From an uncultured bacterium (lineage in GTDB: Bacteria > Desulfobacterota > Binatia > UBA1149 > CAITLU01), in assembly GCA_903893315.1 (NCBI GenBank), contig CAITLU010000002.1:121866-185865 (forward strand): 64,000 nt of DNA, read 5' to 3'. Made by a program: the position numbers and the translations under genes. Each line of letters starts with the position of its first letter. The first letter of the stretch is position 1. Shown piece by piece: positions 50,542-60,193 of the stretch. The notes under the pieces are model-generated. The model was not told the origin of the DNA. It made no database searches and saw only the letters and a list, made by a program, of their open reading frames with translations.

Positions 50542-52013
50542 GAACCATCGTCTGGTTTCGCGGCAAAGATCTACGTATCTCCGATCATCGCCCCCTCCAC
50601 GATGCGCTCGCGGACGGCGAGGTTATTCCCCTGTTCGTTATTGATCCGTACTTCTTCACTCCAGCTCGCGCTCGAGAGTTACCGCACCGGATGCAGTTTC
50701 TTCTCGACTCTCTCCGCGCGCTCGAGGATTCGCTTTCGACGCGCGGCTCACGCCTTGTGTTTGTGACAGGCAAGAGCGTCGAGGTCGTCCCGCGTCTCGT
50801 TGAAGAATGGAAAATCGATCGCGTGGTCGCTCAGCGATGGGTCGAGCCCTTCGCGCGCGAGCGCGACCGGCGCGTTCGCGAGGCCCTTGGTGCCAAGTTC
50901 GAGTTGTATGAGGGCGAGACGCTGTTGCCGCCTGGCACGCTGCGTACGAAAGCCGGGAACCCCTATTCGGTATTCAGCCAGTTCGCGCGAGTGTTCGGTC
51001 AGACCGCGATGATCGGAACCCCGCTACCGGCGCCGCGTTCTCTCCCGCCGGTGCCCGAAACCATTCGGGCTCTAACGACGACAATCCCGACCTGCGAAGA
51101 GCTTGGTATAAAGCGCAACCCACAGGTCTTGGCCGGAGGAGAACGGGCGGCCAAGGCTCGGCTCCGGCGGTTCTTGCGGGCGGCGGCATCGTACCCCGAG
51201 CGGCGCAATCGCATGGACATCGAGGGAACCAGCAGGCTTTCCGCTGATCTCAAGTTTGGCACCATCTCTGCGCGCCAAGTCTGGGTCGCCTGTGAAAGCG
51301 CGCTGGACGGAACGCCGGCTGAGCATACTTTTCTGAACGAACTGGTATGGCGCGAGTTCACCCACAGCACGCTGTGGGACAGGCCGGAGCTGCTCGAAAA
51401 GCCATTCCGCTCCGCATTCGTGGGTTTCCCTTGGAGGGACGACGAGGAGCGGTGGCAGGCTTGGGTGGCAGGCAAGACCGGGTATCCGATTGTGGACGCT
51501 GCGGCCCGCCAACTCCTCGGTGAAGGTTTCGTTCACAACCGCGCGCGAATGATCTCAGCAAGCTTCCTTACCAAACATCTGCTGATCGACTACCGGCGCG
51601 GCGAAGCGCACTACATGAAGCATCTCACCGACGGAGATTGGGCGCAGAACAACGCGGGTTGGCAGTGGTCGGCCGGCTGCGGCTGCGACGCTCAGCCCTA
51701 CTTCCGCATCTTTAACCCCGTCACGCAGGGAAAGAAGTTTGATCCGCTGGGCAACTATGTTCGCCGTTGGGTTCCGGAACTGAGGCGGATGCCGGCGCGC
51801 TATATTCACAATCCGTGGGAGAGCCCCGACGACGTTCTGCTCGCGGCCGACGTTCGACTCGACGCCACGTATCCGCGCCCCATCGTGGAGCATCGCCCCG
51901 CTCGTGAACGATTCCTCGTGCTGGCAGCCGGGCATGTTGCCAACGCAAAGGCGGAGTCCATGTCGGGTGATCCCGACAACACCCGGACGCCGACTGTTTA
52001 CTCCCGAACGTAG
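50538..52013 (+). CDS. phrB: deoxyribodipyrimidine photolyase
   Basis: ATG at 50538 gives 491 residues. It has the N-terminal antenna domain ([20 protein letters not shown]), the FAD-binding all-helical domain with [20 protein letters not shown], and the class I CPD photolyase core around [19 protein letters not shown] and [18 protein letters not shown] (quoted in part), including the Trp of the electron-transfer chain. It repairs UV-induced pyrimidine dimers with blue light. It is the end of the rightward regulator-DUF393-photolyase operon and converges with the DUF6134 gene. Confidence 0.95.
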   Translation: MRTIVWFRGKDLRISDHRPLHDALADGEVIPLFVIDPYFFTPARARELPHRMQFLLDSLRALEDSLSTRGSRLVFVTGKSVEVVPRLVEEWKIDRVVAQRWVEPFARERDRRVREALGAKFELYEGETLLPPGTLRTKAGNPYSVFSQFARVFGQTAMIGTPLPAPRSLPPVPETIRALTTTIPTCEELGIKRNPQVLAGGERAAKARLRRFLRAAASYPERRNRMDIEGTSRLSADLKFGTISARQVWVACESALDGTPAEHTFLNELVWREFTHSTLWDRPELLEKPFRSAFVGFPWRDDEERWQAWVAGKTGYPIVDAAARQLLGEGFVHNRARMISASFLTKHLLIDYRRGEAHYMKHLTDGDWAQNNAGWQWSAGCGCDAQPYFRIFNPVTQGKKFDPLGNYVRRWVPELRRMPARYIHNPWESPDDVLLAADVRLDATYPRPIVEHRPARERFLVLAAGHVANAKAESMSGDPDNTRTPTVYSRT

Positions 52014-52648
52014 CGAATCATTCGGCCGCTCTTGCTTCTGGATTCGAGGGCCAACCAGTCGTTGTCGAGCGATGAATACCAAAGATCGATGCGCAATGCC
52101 GTCCCTTCCAGAGCGATGCGCCGCGCACGGTATTCGCTGCCTCGAGACTCGACGAGTTCCTCCCCGAGTTCGAGCAGCTTGACGGATTCGTACTCTCCAG
52201 TTTGCGAGTTCAGGAGGCTGGATTGACGGAGTTTTTCGGGGTCCCAATAGGCGAACGAATGCACACAGCGCGGCAGCTGCGTGCGCCCGCTCCCCGTATC
52301 GACCAGAAAATCGCCGCTTTCGCGTTTGCCGCGGATTCTGAATTGCGTGCCGTTGTCGTCGGTGTCGGACTCGATGCTCGTCAGGCAGCCGCCTTCCCAT
52401 GCCTCGTTGTTACTGTGGCGATAGGTATAGACGGTGAGGAAAAAGATCTTCACGTCCATCGAAGCCTCGATAGTCATGCGTTCGAGAGAGCCATCCTGCG
52501 TAAGGCGAAAACTCTGGTGCCCGATGGGGTCGCCTTCCAGCAGAACCCTGAAGCGCCACTCGCTGTTGCCGGCGGCGCCCGCATGCCCGGCGACGAGAGA
52601 GATCCCGAGGATAAGCGCAAGTGACGAAAGTTTGGTTCTAGTTCGCAC
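51998..52648 (-). CDS. DUF6134 exported protein
   Basis: A GTG at 52648 with GGAGGTGCAGAAGCA gives 216 residues. It overlaps the acyltransferase end by 11 bp and the photolyase end by 16 bp. A signal peptide (LSSLALILGISLVAGHAGA) precedes a beta-rich domain: WRFRVLLEGDPIGHQSFRL, SMDVKIFFLTVYTYRHSNNE and RIALEGTALRIDLWYSSLD, matching DUF6134, a lipid-binding-like periplasmic family. It probably works with the upstream acyltransferase on membrane lipids, as an inference. Confidence 0.78.
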   Translation of the reverse strand: MRTRTKLSSLALILGISLVAGHAGAAGNSEWRFRVLLEGDPIGHQSFRLTQDGSLERMTIEASMDVKIFFLTVYTYRHSNNEAWEGGCLTSIESDTDDNGTQFRIRGKRESGDFLVDTGSGRTQLPRCVHSFAYWDPEKLRQSSLLNSQTGEYESVKLLELGEELVESRGSEYRARRIALEGTALRIDLWYSSLDNDWLALESRSKSGRMIRYVRE

Positions 52649-53744
52649 TGCTTCTGCACCTCCGCCGCTCATGCGACTCGATGAACTCATCAACCTCACG
52701 CCATTGCTGCATCAGCCAAGCTTGCTGCGCCACGCGACCTTCTGGAATCAGGCTCTTGGGGACGGCGCGTATCTGCACGTGGACTGTCCTGCCGACCAGC
52801 CCGCCGCGAAAGAAGCGGTCGAACGACGAGGCGGCTTCGAAGCCGGTGTGGGCCAGGAAGACGACATCTGCTTCTGGCGCCGCCGCCAGCAGGGCGAGTG
52901 CTCCGCCCGAGCGAGGGCGCAATACGTGGCGCAGTGACTCGGCTTCGTCGGCCTTGGCGATCTGCCCCTGCATTCGCAGTTTATCCACAATGCGCCGCTT
53001 CTTGGCGAGGGAGAAACGCGTGCCTTCCGGGTAGATGAGCACACCTTCGCCGGCCCGAATACCGTGGGCGAGCGCTCCGATCGACGCGATCTCCTGTTCG
53101 CTGTGGGCCGAGTCGCGATCCACAAAGACGTTGGGGAGGCGATTCCCGACGATGTCCAGGCAGGGATCCCAGAGCAACTCGCGCTTGAGTACATAGCGCA
53201 GGTGCAGGCCGTATGGCGCGGCTAACAGCTGCGCGGCCATGATTGTATCTGCCGTGCTGGCGTGACGAACGAAAACTAGAACGGGACGTTCGTTGATGAT
53301 GCTGTCGTTGCGATCGATTTCTGTATGCATGCCGAAGATGGCGAACCCGCCGCCGCCCAGCATTCCCGCCCACCAGGCCTGCAAAGCGTAGTTACGCGCG
53401 AGATAGCGCTCTTGGTCACGGCCTGTCCAAGGTCCGCCGGTCAGCCAGATCATGAATGCGGCGGCGACGCCGGCCAGTTCCAGGGCCAGATACCAAACGA
53501 AGAAAGCCAGGGTTCGCACCAGCGTCCAGTGCTGGCGGCGTACCTTGTCGCAGGCGGCGGCAACAGCCAGCAACGGCACGAACAGGATGAGTAGTGTTGC
53601 CAGGATGGCAGAATAAAGGGGAATCGTGAAGATCCGTCGCAGCCAGCGCTTGGTGAGCGTGGTTACGTTGGCAGCTGCCCGCGTGGTGACGCGGCTTGTT
53701 CGTGCCGGGCCCTCTTGGTTCGCCGGGTTGCTGTCGTGGTTCAT
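52638..53744 (-). CDS. PlsC-like lysophospholipid acyltransferase, membrane
   Basis: This 368-residue protein has two or three N-terminal hydrophobic segments (IPLYSAILATLLILFVPLLA, FFVWYLALELAGVAAAFMIW) and a PlsC domain. Motif I is FVRHASTADTI, giving HxxxxD. Motif III is IYPEGTRFS and the fourth conserved Pro region follows. It transfers acyl groups to lysophosphatidate or a related acceptor at the inner membrane. Its longer N-terminus resembles the 1-acylglycerol acyltransferase subgroup rather than PlsC itself. It forms a two-gene leftward unit with DUF6134. Confidence 0.83.
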   Translation of the reverse strand: MNHDSNPANQEGPARTSRVTTRAAANVTTLTKRWLRRIFTIPLYSAILATLLILFVPLLAVAAACDKVRRQHWTLVRTLAFFVWYLALELAGVAAAFMIWLTGGPWTGRDQERYLARNYALQAWWAGMLGGGGFAIFGMHTEIDRNDSIINERPVLVFVRHASTADTIMAAQLLAAPYGLHLRYVLKRELLWDPCLDIVGNRLPNVFVDRDSAHSEQEIASIGALAHGIRAGEGVLIYPEGTRFSLAKKRRIVDKLRMQGQIAKADEAESLRHVLRPRSGGALALLAAAPEADVVFLAHTGFEAASSFDRFFRGGLVGRTVHVQIRAVPKSLIPEGRVAQQAWLMQQWREVDEFIESHERRRCRSSAN

Positions 53745-54218
53745 CGGGAAGTTCTCTTGCCGTCAGTTCCTATACCGTCGTCGCTACGGCGTAGTGCGCG
53801 AAAACTCGGCCGACCAGAAACGTGAGCAATGACGCATTCCTGCTTGCGGCGTCAGTGAACAACCTCGGCCTGCAGTTCGTCTTGGCGCGAGCCTACGTTG
53901 GCGTCGGTGCTGACGCGATACTTCCAAGTCGTTTCGGGAACCGGCGGTTTGCAGGGAGTGAAGTGGAGGTGTGCGCAGGAATGGGAGGTCCCTCCTCTGC
54001 GGACTGCAGCGTAAGTCCACCGTTATCCCGCGGTTGGACTGGCGGCTGGCGACTCCAATCCCGAAATAGCTCTTGACGAAATGAGAAGAGTCATTTATGA
54101 GTCGGCTCACTTTGGTTGGCTTCGCGTTTGTAGTGGGCGTCCCTGCCCGTCGCCGCGCGGGCCCAAACGAAGCACGCGGCCCGATGGCCGCCGCCCTTCG
54201 CGAGAGGAGGAATTTCAC
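53745..54218. other. 474-bp divergent intergenic region
   Basis: It separates the leftward acyltransferase unit from the rightward aromatic-degradation operon. The plus-strand frame of the hydrolase is open from 54081, but that part has no signal, no motif and a weaker start, so I treat it as leader. A strong GAGAGGAGG lies just before 54219. I see no RNA gene or repeat. Confidence 0.45.
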
Positions 54219-56075
54219 ATGCCCACTGCCAAGAACTCGACCCACAACCCTACGAGCCGCCGAAGCGTGTATTCCGGCGATGCGGCGCGAGTCACCATCC
54301 AAGGCTACAAGCCGTCGCCGACGCCGGTGCCTTTCGGAACGCCGGTCGAGGGTGTCCACTTCGAGGGCTATCCCCAGATCGTCAAGCACGCCGCGACCCC
54401 GCCGACCTATACTGTCAAGAAGGAAAAGGACCTGCGCGTCGCCGTGCGTGACGGAGTGCGGCTCGCCGTCGACGTTTATCGCCCGGATGTCGAAGGGGAG
54501 AAGTTCCCAGCGCTGCTCGCGTGGGGGATGTGGGGCAAAGATACGCAGGAAGCGATCGGCTGGCTCGCCGACAAACCGCAAGCTTACTACGACACGCCGT
54601 TCTGGGATGGCACGATGGAAGCTGGGGACTACAACTACACGGTCCCCCGAGGCTACGCCCACGTCATCCCAGATCCCAGAGGAGTCGGAGACTCCGAAGG
54701 CTACGGTACCTTCGGTCTCTGGGACACGTACGACATCATCGAGTGGATCGCCGTGCAGCCGTGGTGCAACGGCAAAGTCGGGATGGTGGGTCCCTCCTCG
54801 TATTCAGCCTCGCAGATGCTCGTCGCACCTCTGAAACCGCCACACCTGGTCGCGCTACATCCCGACGAGAACATGACCGGCACCGGGGATCATTTTCACG
54901 GGATCTTCGACACGTTGGTTTATCACATACTGGTCGGCCGGCACGGCAACGACAGCGCCTGGGTGCACCCGAACTATGAGTACTCGCCGATGCCGCCTTG
55001 GATGCTCGGTCTTCCTGACATCGAAGAGCGACTGCAAGAAGCGCTCGAGCATCCCGACATCAAGTACAACACCAAGTGGTATTCGCATCTCAAATATCCG
55101 CGCAAGTTTCCACAGTTGTTCGACCCACTTCTCGCGTCGTTTCGGCCGGAGCCCTACGCTCACTACAACCCGGCCGATATGTACCGGGCCATGCCAAACA
55201 TCGCGGACGTGACGCTTCCCGTTTACGAAGGCACTCCCTGGGGCACGCGCTTCTACATATGGTCGACTTTCGAGACCTGGGAACACGTCGGCACGCCGGC
55301 GTGCAACAAGAAGCTGATCGTCTATCCGCCTGGCTTTCCCGCAAGGCCGTACATCGACTACCACGACGAAATCCTGCGGTGGTACGACTACTGGCTCAAA
55401 GATATCGACACCGGGATTCTCGACGAGCCGCCGATCAAGTTGTTCGTAATGGGCGTCAACAAGTGGCGATTCGAGAGCGAGTGGCCGCTCGCGCGCACGC
55501 GATGGACGAAGTTCTATCTTCAGCCCGACGGCGGTCTCGGTGAGTATGCCCCCCAACACGGCGATCCCGAAAGCTTCACGCAACCGGCACCCTACCTTGA
55601 TCCAACCGTCTACTGCCTGCGCTACAGCAGCGGCCCCGTCGATGCGGACATGGAGATCACCGGCCCCCTTGCTCTCTATCTGGAGGCCTCCATCGACATC
55701 GACGACACGAACTGGATGGTGGACCTCATCGACGTAGCCCCCGACGGTACTCGACAGTTCCTGAGCGCCGGGCATCTCAAGGCGGCCCACCGCGCCATCG
55801 ATCCGGAGAGGTCCAAGCCCCATCTTCCGATCCATCCGATGCAGCGCGCAGTGCCCGTCCCTCCCGGGGAGGTGCTCGAGTATGCGATCGCGATGATGCC
55901 CACCTCTAACGTTTTTCTGAAAGGACACTCGATTGAACTCATCGTTCGCAATCAGGACGACATCTTGAGCCGCCTCGGAACATGGGGCGTTTACATGCTG
56001 CCCTTCATGCGAACAGTCACGCATGAAATTCATTTCGGGAAGTCGCACCTGCTGTTGCCCGTCATTCCGCGATGA
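54219..56075 (+). CDS. CocE/NonD family hydrolase (X-Pro dipeptidyl-peptidase-like)
   Basis: ATG at 54219 with GAGAGGAGG gives 618 residues, the normal CocE/NonD length. The alpha/beta-hydrolase module has VAVRDGVRLAVDVYRPDVEG, VIPDPRGVGDSEG and the nucleophile elbow VGPSSYSASQ; a later His is expected in the region CNKKLIVYPPG. A jelly-roll C-terminal domain (WMVDLIDVAPDGTRQFLSAG) follows. It hydrolyses an ester or amide. As the first gene of the operon its substrate may be an acylated phenolic. The next SDR start overlaps its stop by 4 bp. Confidence 0.87.
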   Translation: MPTAKNSTHNPTSRRSVYSGDAARVTIQGYKPSPTPVPFGTPVEGVHFEGYPQIVKHAATPPTYTVKKEKDLRVAVRDGVRLAVDVYRPDVEGEKFPALLAWGMWGKDTQEAIGWLADKPQAYYDTPFWDGTMEAGDYNYTVPRGYAHVIPDPRGVGDSEGYGTFGLWDTYDIIEWIAVQPWCNGKVGMVGPSSYSASQMLVAPLKPPHLVALHPDENMTGTGDHFHGIFDTLVYHILVGRHGNDSAWVHPNYEYSPMPPWMLGLPDIEERLQEALEHPDIKYNTKWYSHLKYPRKFPQLFDPLLASFRPEPYAHYNPADMYRAMPNIADVTLPVYEGTPWGTRFYIWSTFETWEHVGTPACNKKLIVYPPGFPARPYIDYHDEILRWYDYWLKDIDTGILDEPPIKLFVMGVNKWRFESEWPLARTRWTKFYLQPDGGLGEYAPQHGDPESFTQPAPYLDPTVYCLRYSSGPVDADMEITGPLALYLEASIDIDDTNWMVDLIDVAPDGTRQFLSAGHLKAAHRAIDPERSKPHLPIHPMQRAVPVPPGEVLEYAIAMMPTSNVFLKGHSIELIVRNQDDILSRLGTWGVYMLPFMRTVTHEIHFGKSHLLLPVIPR

Positions 56076-56845
56076 GAGCCGCACAAAAAGTCGTGGTAGT
56101 CACGGGCGCCGCTTCCGGAATCGGCGCAGCGACGGCGCGGCTCTTCGCGTCCGAAGGCGCTTCGGTCGTAGCAGCGGACTTGGCTTCTACGCAAGGCATC
56201 GTAGCCGAGATTAGAGCACTGGGTGGCCAGGCGATCGGCGTCGAAGGCGACCTCGCCCACGGCGACGTAGCCCGCGATCTCGTCGGGCAAGCCGTCACCA
56301 CGTTCGGACGCATCGATGTTCTCGTCAACAACGCCGGCATCGGCGGCCCCGGCTCGATCGAGACCACGAGTGAAGAGGACTGGGACCGAGTGCTCGCGAG
56401 CAACGTGAGGTCGGGCTTCCTGTGCTCGAAGTACGCGCTGCCACACCTGCGCGCGACGGGCGGCGTAATCTTGTTCACGGCGTCTATCGCCGGCATCGAA
56501 GGTGTTCTGCAACTCGTGTCCTATGCGGCTTCCAAGGCCGCCATCATCAACCTTGCGCGAGCGATGGCTCTCGACCATGCGCGCGAAGGGATCCGAGTAA
56601 ACGTCGTCTGTCCCGGCGCAACCGACACGCCGATGCTTCGCGAAGGGCTTGAAAAAGCCGGAATCTCGCTTGAAGCCTTTGCGTCACGGCTGCCTACGAA
56701 TCGCTTGGTGACACCCGACGAGGTGGCAGAAGCCTTTGTCTTCCTGGCTTCGAGCGCCGCGCGCTCGATCACCGGACAGACGTTGGTCATCGACGGCGGC
56801 TTTACGGCGGGAGATTTTGGTTGGGTCGCGATGCCGCGACCTTGA
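56072..56845 (+). CDS. SDR family oxidoreductase
   Basis: This 257-residue classical SDR has VVVTGAASGIGAATARLFA, NNAGIGGPGS, the Tyr-x3-Lys in SYAASKAAIINLARAM and the C-terminal ITGQTLVIDGGFTAGD. Its ATG overlaps the hydrolase stop (ATGA). It probably oxidises an alcohol or reduces a ketone formed from a phenolic side chain in the pathway, for example coniferyl alcohol to aldehyde, but specificity cannot be read from sequence. Confidence 0.9.
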   Translation: MRAAQKVVVVTGAASGIGAATARLFASEGASVVAADLASTQGIVAEIRALGGQAIGVEGDLAHGDVARDLVGQAVTTFGRIDVLVNNAGIGGPGSIETTSEEDWDRVLASNVRSGFLCSKYALPHLRATGGVILFTASIAGIEGVLQLVSYAASKAAIINLARAMALDHAREGIRVNVVCPGATDTPMLREGLEKAGISLEAFASRLPTNRLVTPDEVAEAFVFLASSAARSITGQTLVIDGGFTAGDFGWVAMPRP

Positions 56846-56856
56846 GAGGTACAGAC

Positions 56857-57231
56857 ATGCGAAGATCGCTTTTCGAAGAACTACCCTTCCCGGCGCGACC
56901 TGTCGCCGCCTTGCTCTATGGAATCGGCGCACTGCTCGGTGCGATACTTTTGCCGGCCCTGGCGCAGGCTCAGGCCGCTGTAAAGTGGCGAAATGCGCAG
57001 CAGATGTTCGACTACACCTGCGCCTACTGTCACGGCGCCGGCGTTGCGGCAGAACTGCGTGGCAGCGAATTCACCCCCGACTACATCGGCGTCATCATTC
57101 GCGAGGGCCACGGTGGGATGCCGGCATTTCGACCGAGCGATTTCAACGACGCTGACATCGCCGCGCTCGTTGCGATGATCGCAAGCAGCCCCAAGCCCGA
57201 GGCGCCAAAGAATAAGGGAGAAGACCGATGA
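56857..57231 (+). CDS. cytochrome c subunit of a PCMH/eugenol-hydroxylase-type enzyme
   Basis: ATG at 56857 after GAGAGGTACAGAC begins a signal peptide (LLYGIGALLGAILLPALA, cleavage near AQA). The 124-residue precursor contains the haem motif CAYCH and a later Met ligand in GHGGMPAFRP, so it is a small periplasmic class I cytochrome c. It is followed at once by the flavoprotein of the 4-cresol dehydrogenase/vanillyl-alcohol-oxidase family, the standard alpha/beta arrangement of p-cresol methylhydroxylase and eugenol hydroxylase. It accepts electrons from that flavoprotein. Confidence 0.9.
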   Translation: MRRSLFEELPFPARPVAALLYGIGALLGAILLPALAQAQAAVKWRNAQQMFDYTCAYCHGAGVAAELRGSEFTPDYIGVIIREGHGGMPAFRPSDFNDADIAALVAMIASSPKPEAPKNKGEDR

Positions 57232-58880
57232 CACTTTCTCGTCGCGAATTTCTGTCGTCGGCCGCGCTGGTTGCAGCTTCCGCTGCGCTGCCTTCGGTTG
57301 TCAGCGGGGCTATGGCGAATGCGGGGCTTGGGGCGACGGGACCGATCCCGCTGCCTCCCGGGATCTCGAAGACCAGGTTCATGCAGGCGGTGCGCGAGTT
57401 CGGCCGGGTCGTCGGAACGGAGAACGTGATCGTCGACGAGGACCGTCTCGTCTCGTACAGCAAGATCATGATTCCCGACGACGACGCCCGGCATGAGCCG
57501 GCCGGCGCGATCATGGCGACGAACGTCGAGCAGGTGCAGGGCGTGCTCGCGGTCTGCAACAAGTACTCGATTCCGATCTGGACCATCTCGACGGGGCGCA
57601 ATTACGGCTACGGATCCGCCGCGCCTGCCACGCCCGGGCAGATGGTGCTCGACCTCAGGGGCATGAACCGGATTCTCGAGGTCGATCCGGATATGTGTAC
57701 GGCCCTCGTTGAACCCGGTGTCACCTATCGCCAGCTTCAGGACTACATTACCGAGCACGATCTTCCATTGTGGCTCAGCTTTCCTTCAGCGGGGCCTATC
57801 GGCGGACCAGTCGGGAACACGATGGACCGCGGCGTCGGCTACAACCGCTATCACGAGCACGCGGCGCACTACTGCGGGCTCGAAGTCGTGCTGGCCGACG
57901 GGACTATCCTGCGCACCGCGATGGGCGGCGTGCCGAAATCGAACACCTGGCAGTGCTACCGCTGGGGCTATGGTCCTTCACTCGACGGCATTTTCACACA
58001 GTCCAACTTCGGCGTGGTCACGAAGATGGGCCTCTGGCTCATGCCACGTCCGGCAGCCTACAAGGCTTTCATGGTCGGGTGGGCGAGCCTCGACAGCTTC
58101 GTACAAGGCGTGGACGCAGCGCGGCGCCTGCGCCTCGACGCGGTTCTCGAAAACGGCGTCATGGGCGACGCCCTCTACGGCATCGCGACTCGCGCTCGGC
58201 GCGAGGACCTCTACAAGGGCCCAGGAGCGATTCCGGACGCCGTGCTTGCGAAGATCTACGAGTCGGTCGGCGCGGCGCCTTGGAGTTTCGTCGGCGTGCT
58301 CTACGGAACCGAGGAGCAGGTCGAGGTCGACTGGCACATCGTGAAGAAAGCCTTCGCCGCCACCGGCGGCAAGCTCATCACGGCCGACAGCGACGATGGA
58401 AAGTTCCCGGCCCAGCACATGGTCAACAACATGACCGGACGGCTGGAGCTGGAAGAGTTTGGGCTCTTAAACTACCGCAGCGGTGGGGGCGCGGCCTGGT
58501 TTGCTCCCGTCGTGCAGGCCAAGGGAACGGAAGTTGCCCGACAGATCCGACTGGTCAAACCGGTCGTGAACGAATTCGGGTTCGACTACCTCGGCGGCTT
58601 CCTCTTCACGGGAGACGGCGGTCGGGCCCTCGAGCACATTGTGTTGATCGCGTTCGACCGTACCGACGATGAGGAAACGAAGCGGGGCCACGCCTGTTTC
58701 GACAAACTCATCACCGTCAACGCCGAGGCCGGTTTCGGGCTCTATCGCACCAGCACGGCTTTCATGGACAAGGTCGCCGACACCTACGGCCCAGAACAGA
58801 GAGCCGTCAACAAGCGCATCAAGCGTGCCCTCGACCCTCACGGCATCCTCGCGCCAGGAAAATCCGGGATCCGCGTCTGA
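57228..58880 (+). CDS. FAD-linked 4-alkylphenol / eugenol hydroxylase flavoprotein (PCMH/VAO family)
   Basis: The start overlaps the cytochrome stop by 4 bp. The 550-residue protein opens with a Tat-type signal (SRREFLSSAALVAASAAL). An FAD-binding domain follows, with ISTGRNYGYGSAAPATPGQ and VLDLRGMNRILEVDPDMCT. The C-terminal substrate domain ends in LDPHGILAPGKSGI. In this family para-alkylphenols are oxidised via quinone methides to benzylic or allylic alcohols, with FAD covalently linked to Tyr or His. The cytochrome partner rules in the hydroxylase (dehydrogenase) rather than oxidase type. Eugenol or 4-alkylphenol is the inferred substrate. Confidence 0.9.
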   Translation: MTLSRREFLSSAALVAASAALPSVVSGAMANAGLGATGPIPLPPGISKTRFMQAVREFGRVVGTENVIVDEDRLVSYSKIMIPDDDARHEPAGAIMATNVEQVQGVLAVCNKYSIPIWTISTGRNYGYGSAAPATPGQMVLDLRGMNRILEVDPDMCTALVEPGVTYRQLQDYITEHDLPLWLSFPSAGPIGGPVGNTMDRGVGYNRYHEHAAHYCGLEVVLADGTILRTAMGGVPKSNTWQCYRWGYGPSLDGIFTQSNFGVVTKMGLWLMPRPAAYKAFMVGWASLDSFVQGVDAARRLRLDAVLENGVMGDALYGIATRARREDLYKGPGAIPDAVLAKIYESVGAAPWSFVGVLYGTEEQVEVDWHIVKKAFAATGGKLITADSDDGKFPAQHMVNNMTGRLELEEFGLLNYRSGGGAAWFAPVVQAKGTEVARQIRLVKPVVNEFGFDYLGGFLFTGDGGRALEHIVLIAFDRTDDEETKRGHACFDKLITVNAEAGFGLYRTSTAFMDKVADTYGPEQRAVNKRIKRALDPHGILAPGKSGIRV

Positions 58881-58990
58881 GAGGTGGACACGTACGCAGG
58901 AATGGAGCTTTCTTCCATGCATAGTCGTTCCCGGATCTATCCACACGTCAACCCACTCCCGAAGCAACGGCCAAATACAAGAGAACCACC

Positions 58991-59821
58991 ATGAGCATCG
59001 AACACGCCGAACAAGATACCGTCACCTTCCGCGTCGAAGGCAAAATCGCCTGGGTCCGATTCCACCGCCCCGAGAAACGCAACTGCATGAGCCCGAAGCT
59101 CAACCGGCAGATGATGCGGGTTCTCGAGCAGCTGGAGTTCCGTGAAGATGTCGGCGTTCTCGTGCTGACCGGCGAAGGAACCGCGTGGTCTGCGGGAATG
59201 GACTTGAAGGAATATTTTCGCGAAACGGAGGCGGCAGGCCTTGGTGCCATGCGCAACGCGCAGCGCGAAGCCTACGGATGGTGGCGACGCCTGCGCTGGT
59301 ACCAGAAGCCCACCATCGCGATGGTCAACGGCTGGTGCTTCGGTGGCGGCTACGGACCACTGTTCGCGTGCGACCTCGCCTTCGCCGCCGATGAAGCGAT
59401 GTTCGGGCTCTCCGAAGTCAACTGGGGGATCTTGCCCGGCGGCGGCGCGTCCAAAGTTGCAACCGAGCTGTTGAGCTTCCGCAACGCCATGTACCACGCG
59501 ATGATGGGCGAAAACATCGATGGGAAGACCGCCGCAGCGTGGGGCCTAGTCAACGAATCCCACCCTCTCGACAAGCTCGAGGCCCGCGTCACTGCGGTGG
59601 CAAACGTATTGCTGAAAAAGAATCCGGTCGCCCTCAAGGCGACAAAAGACGCCGTGCGCCGAGCTCGCGAGATGACGTACGACAACGCCGAGGACTATCT
59701 CATTCGGGCACAGGAGGCGGCCAACAGCTTCGACAATCACGGCCGCAAAGAGGGCATGAGACAATTCATCGACGACAAGACGTATAAACCGGGCCTCGGA
59801 GCGTACGAGAAGAGCCGGTAA
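58991..59821 (+). CDS. p-hydroxycinnamoyl-CoA (feruloyl-CoA) hydratase-lyase, ECH fold
   Basis: This 276-residue crotonase-fold enzyme matches HCHL/Ech: MSPKLNRQMMRVLEQLEF, WYQKPTIAMVNGWCFGGGYG and FGLSEVNWGILPGGGASK, the last carrying the Glu in the catalytic position. The reaction is hydration of feruloyl/p-coumaroyl-CoA followed by retro-aldol release of acetyl-CoA and vanillin or 4-hydroxybenzaldehyde. With the upstream cytochrome-flavoprotein pair it sketches a eugenol to vanillin route, although the CoA ligase and vanillin dehydrogenase are not in the window. Confidence 0.92.
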   Translation: MSIEHAEQDTVTFRVEGKIAWVRFHRPEKRNCMSPKLNRQMMRVLEQLEFREDVGVLVLTGEGTAWSAGMDLKEYFRETEAAGLGAMRNAQREAYGWWRRLRWYQKPTIAMVNGWCFGGGYGPLFACDLAFAADEAMFGLSEVNWGILPGGGASKVATELLSFRNAMYHAMMGENIDGKTAAAWGLVNESHPLDKLEARVTAVANVLLKKNPVALKATKDAVRRAREMTYDNAEDYLIRAQEAANSFDNHGRKEGMRQFIDDKTYKPGLGAYEKSR

Positions 59822-59848
59822 TCGGGGCGCGGCGGCGGAAGCTGGAAT

Positions 59849-60178
59849 TTGCTTACGAACTCTGCACGCGGATGCCCAGAGCGACCAATTCGGAAGGACG
59901 ACAAGATAACGCGCAGATGCTGGGCGAGATCTGGGGCTATGCCACGCTGTCGCGTGCGGCGTGAACGCGGCGGAAGCAGGAGCATGCGATTGGGGGAACG
60001 GCGCCTTCATGTGCGACGATCGGCCGCCAAGCGCGTTGTGTTCGAGCATGCCCGCGTCGAACTGTACGAGCGCTTCTACCTCGTCAGCACGCCTCGCAAC
60101 ATGGCGATTGATCACAAACTCGCCCAGATAAAGGAGCCGTGGGACAAGCATCCCACTCTGCAGGCCGCACTCGGCTGA
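59849..60178 (+). CDS. uncertain small ORF or gene remnant, 109 codons
   Basis: The N-terminal two-thirds are Arg/Cys-rich as in chance frames, but the last 45 residues (VVFEHARVELYERFYLVST, then KLAQIKEPWDKHPTLQAALG) look protein-like. It may be the remnant of a larger gene or a genuine short ORF with a later start. No ribosome binding site is clear. It occupies the gap between the hydratase-lyase and TetR genes. Confidence 0.3.
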   Translation: MLTNSARGCPERPIRKDDKITRRCWARSGAMPRCRVRRERGGSRSMRLGERRLHVRRSAAKRVVFEHARVELYERFYLVSTPRNMAIDHKLAQIKEPWDKHPTLQAALG

Positions 60179-60193
60179 CAAGGAGAAACGACG

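Noticed and set aside
54855..56084. Long antisense ORF of 409 codons opposite the CocE-like hydrolase
   Set aside because: It is also a codon-bias shadow, without recognisable domains.
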